From the NCBI GenBank assembly GCA_947593895.1, contig CANQDY010000069.1, forward strand, positions 1-6,800: DNA of 6,800 bases. The letters are read 5' to 3'. The position numbers and the translations under genes are program-made. Positions 5,807-6,800 of this stretch are shown here, in pieces. Every line of letters starts with the position of its first letter. Positions within the stretch are counted from its first letter, which is position 1. Under the pieces are notes generated by a model that saw nothing but the letters and a program-made list of their open reading frames with translations, did not search any database and had not been told where the DNA came from. This stretch comes from an uncultured Bacilli bacterium. Lineage in GTDB: Bacteria > Bacillota_I > Bacilli_A > RFN20 > CAG-449.

Positions 5807-5825
5807 AGAATAATTATTCATAATC
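5796..5825 (+). promoter_or_regulatory. Candidate sigma-G type promoter of spoVAC-spoVAD
   Basis: TTAATA ends at 5800 (five of six to TGAATA). After 18 bases CATAATC follows at 5819-5825 (five of seven to CATACTA). Transcription would begin near 5832, ten bases before the spoVAC ribosome binding site. The spoVA operon is sigma-G-driven in B. subtilis, so a promoter here is expected. A 12-bp palindrome GAATAATTATTC (5808-5819) lies in the spacer. The match is modest in AT-rich DNA. Confidence 0.4.
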
Positions 5826-5841
5826 CGAAAAAAATAAAGAT

Positions 5842-5848
5842 GAGGTGG
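5842..5848 (+). promoter_or_regulatory. Ribosome binding site that selects the spoVAC start
   Basis: GAGGTGG is three bases before the ATG at 5852 (six from GAGG). An in-frame ATG at 5840 overlaps this site and has none of its own, so it is not the start. Confidence 0.75.
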
Positions 5849-5851
5849 ATT

Positions 5852-6304
5852 ATGGATAAGGAAATTTTTAAACAAATTGTTAAAGAAAATAAAACTAAAA
5901 ATAACATTATCAAGGATGGATTATTAGCATTTGTTTCAGGAGGAATACTTGGTATTATTTCTCAAGCATTAATTGATTTATATCATTTAACTTTTAATTT
6001 TGAACTATCTTTAGCGTATTCTTTAAGTAGTGTTACTCTAGTCTTTTTGGCATCGGTTTTAACTATATTTGGTTTGTATAATAATTTGGGACAGTTATTT
6101 GGTGCGGGACTTTTTGTTCCCATTACCGGATTTAGTAACTCGATGGTGTCAGAAAGCATTGAAGGAAAAAGCGAAGGATTAATTTATGGAATTGGCTTCC
6201 GTACTTTTTCTCTTGCCGGATCAGTTATTGTCTATGGCTTACTAACTAGTTCGATTTGTTGCATTATTTACTACTTTTTCTTACTTGGAGGAGTAGTGAT
6301 ATGA
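5852..6304 (+). CDS. spoVAC: Stage V sporulation protein AC (SpoVAC)
   Basis: SpoVAC is an inner-membrane component of the SpoVA complex that carries dipicolinic acid into the forespore and releases it in germination; in B. subtilis it can act as a mechanosensitive channel. The 150 residues fit the family length. After a short basic N-terminus come hydrophobic segments at about 21-43, 54-77, 78-93 and 115-147. The SpoVAC signature VPITGFSNSMVSESIEGKSEGLIYGIG is recognisable, read in pieces: PITGF, then NSM, then KSEG, followed by LAGSVIVYG. It begins 45 bp after sigF, where B. subtilis has spoVAA and spoVAB, and overlaps spoVAD by 4 bp (ATGA). SpoVAEB-type proteins are related, but the KSEG/LAGS pattern and the gene order favour SpoVAC. 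Confidence 0.93.
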   Translation: MDKEIFKQIVKENKTKNNIIKDGLLAFVSGGILGIISQALIDLYHLTFNFELSLAYSLSSVTLVFLASVLTIFGLYNNLGQLFGAGLFVPITGFSNSMVSESIEGKSEGLIYGIGFRTFSLAGSVIVYGLLTSSICCIIYYFFLLGGVVI

Positions 6305-6800
6305 GTTTATTAACAGTAACTTATAACAATGTTTTTATTAAATCCTGTGCTAGCGTATCTGGACCAGAAGAAAAAAAAGGTCCATTAGGTGAATATTTTG
6401 ATTTTTCTTTTGATAATATTCGCGCTGGAGAAAAAACATTTGAGCAAGGTGAACAAAAAATGGTGTCTAAAGCAATTGAAATTTGCTTAAAAAAGGCTAA
6501 GATTCCTATCGATCAGATTCAGTTATGCTTAGGTGGAGATCTTAATAATCAATTAGCTTTTTCTCATCAAGTTGCTAAAGATTTACCATTATCATTTGTT
6601 GGTTTATATTCAGCATGTTCAACCATGATTTTATCAATGAATTTATCAAGTGTATTCGTATCTAGTCACTATTGTGATAATGTTTTATGTTTTTCAAGTA
6701 GTAGTTATGGATCAAGCGAAAGACAATTCAGATATCCATTAGAATATGGGATATTTAAAAAGATTACCACAACAATCACTACAACTGGTTCAGGAGCATG
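6301..6800 (+). CDS. spoVAD: Stage V sporulation protein AD (SpoVAD), N-terminal half (3' end outside window)
   Basis: SpoVAD is a cytoplasm-facing, thiolase-fold subunit of the SpoVA complex that binds dipicolinic acid. The frame stays open from ATG 6301 to the window end (166 codons plus two bases), about half of the family's roughly 340 residues. Recognised stretches are GPEEKKGPLGEYFD, GGDLNNQLAFSHQVA, and GLYSACSTM, with C106 at the thiolase-like cysteine, then SSERQFRYPLEYG and TTTGSGA at the edge. The SSHNAT segment of B. subtilis, as I recall it, reads SSSYGS here. The ribosome binding site GGAGGAG at 6287-6293 lies seven bases before the ATG, inside spoVAC, and the 4-bp overlap indicates coupled translation. 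spoVAE probably follows beyond the window. Confidence 0.93.
   Translation, partial: MSLLTVTYNNVFIKSCASVSGPEEKKGPLGEYFDFSFDNIRAGEKTFEQGEQKMVSKAIEICLKKAKIPIDQIQLCLGGDLNNQLAFSHQVAKDLPLSFVGLYSACSTMILSMNLSSVFVSSHYCDNVLCFSSSSYGSSERQFRYPLEYGIFKKITTTITTTGSGA

Noticed and set aside
5840..5851. Longer spoVAC from ATG 5840
   Set aside because: Its codons are the ribosome binding site of the ATG at 5852, and there is no site upstream of 5840.
4319..6304. Alternative genetic code with TGA as tryptophan (Mollicute-like)
   Set aside because: TGA ends spoIIAA and spoVAC at the expected places and Trp is encoded by TGG, so the standard bacterial code applies.

Overview
The window is strongly AT-rich bacterial DNA with A/T-biased codons, good GGAGG-type ribosome binding sites, and TGA used as a stop (ends of spoIIAA and spoVAC). 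It carries the core forespore locus of endospore formation, so the organism is a spore-forming low-GC Firmicute. The extreme AT content and the divergence of several sporulation proteins would fit an Erysipelotrichia-like or similar deep lineage. That placement is an inference, not something the sequence proves.

Layout. (1) Positions 1-1538, + strand: the 3' part of pdp (pyrimidine-nucleoside phosphorylase), overlapped by 17 bp by a complete sirtuin (NAD-dependent protein deacylase) gene. (2) 1550-1575: a perfect palindrome that looks like a bidirectional terminator between convergent genes. (3) 1574-2695, - strand: a membrane protein with an N-terminal XRE-type helix-turn-helix and about eight membrane segments. 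(4) 2696-2937: a divergent intergenic region with candidate promoters and two inverted repeats. (5) 2938-4101, + strand: dacF, a D-Ala-D-Ala carboxypeptidase with a signal peptide and a TTG start, followed by a terminator at 4153-4198. (6) 4319-5806: the spoIIA operon, spoIIAA-spoIIAB-sigF, with overlapping genes and a candidate Spo0A box upstream. (7) 5852-6800: spoVAC and the 5' part of spoVAD, overlapping by 4 bp. spoVAD runs off the end of the window.

How the genes work together. SpoIIAA (anti-anti-sigma), SpoIIAB (anti-sigma kinase) and SigF form the partner switch that activates sigma-F in the forespore. DacF trims peptidoglycan peptides. SpoVAC and SpoVAD belong to the machinery that moves dipicolinic acid into the spore and releases it at germination. 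Nucleoside phosphorylase genes upstream of dacF-spoIIA are a familiar arrangement in Bacillaceae. Here a sirtuin and a divergent HTH-membrane protein lie between them, and spoVAA and spoVAB are absent after sigF, as in many Clostridia.

I see no clearly new system. The points most worth a second look are the inserted sirtuin/HTH-membrane pair, the divergent core-binding region of SigF, the SigF start that overlaps spoIIAB without a visible ribosome binding site, and candidate forespore promoters before dacF and spoVAC. No tRNA, rRNA, CRISPR array, insertion sequence or riboswitch was recognised.
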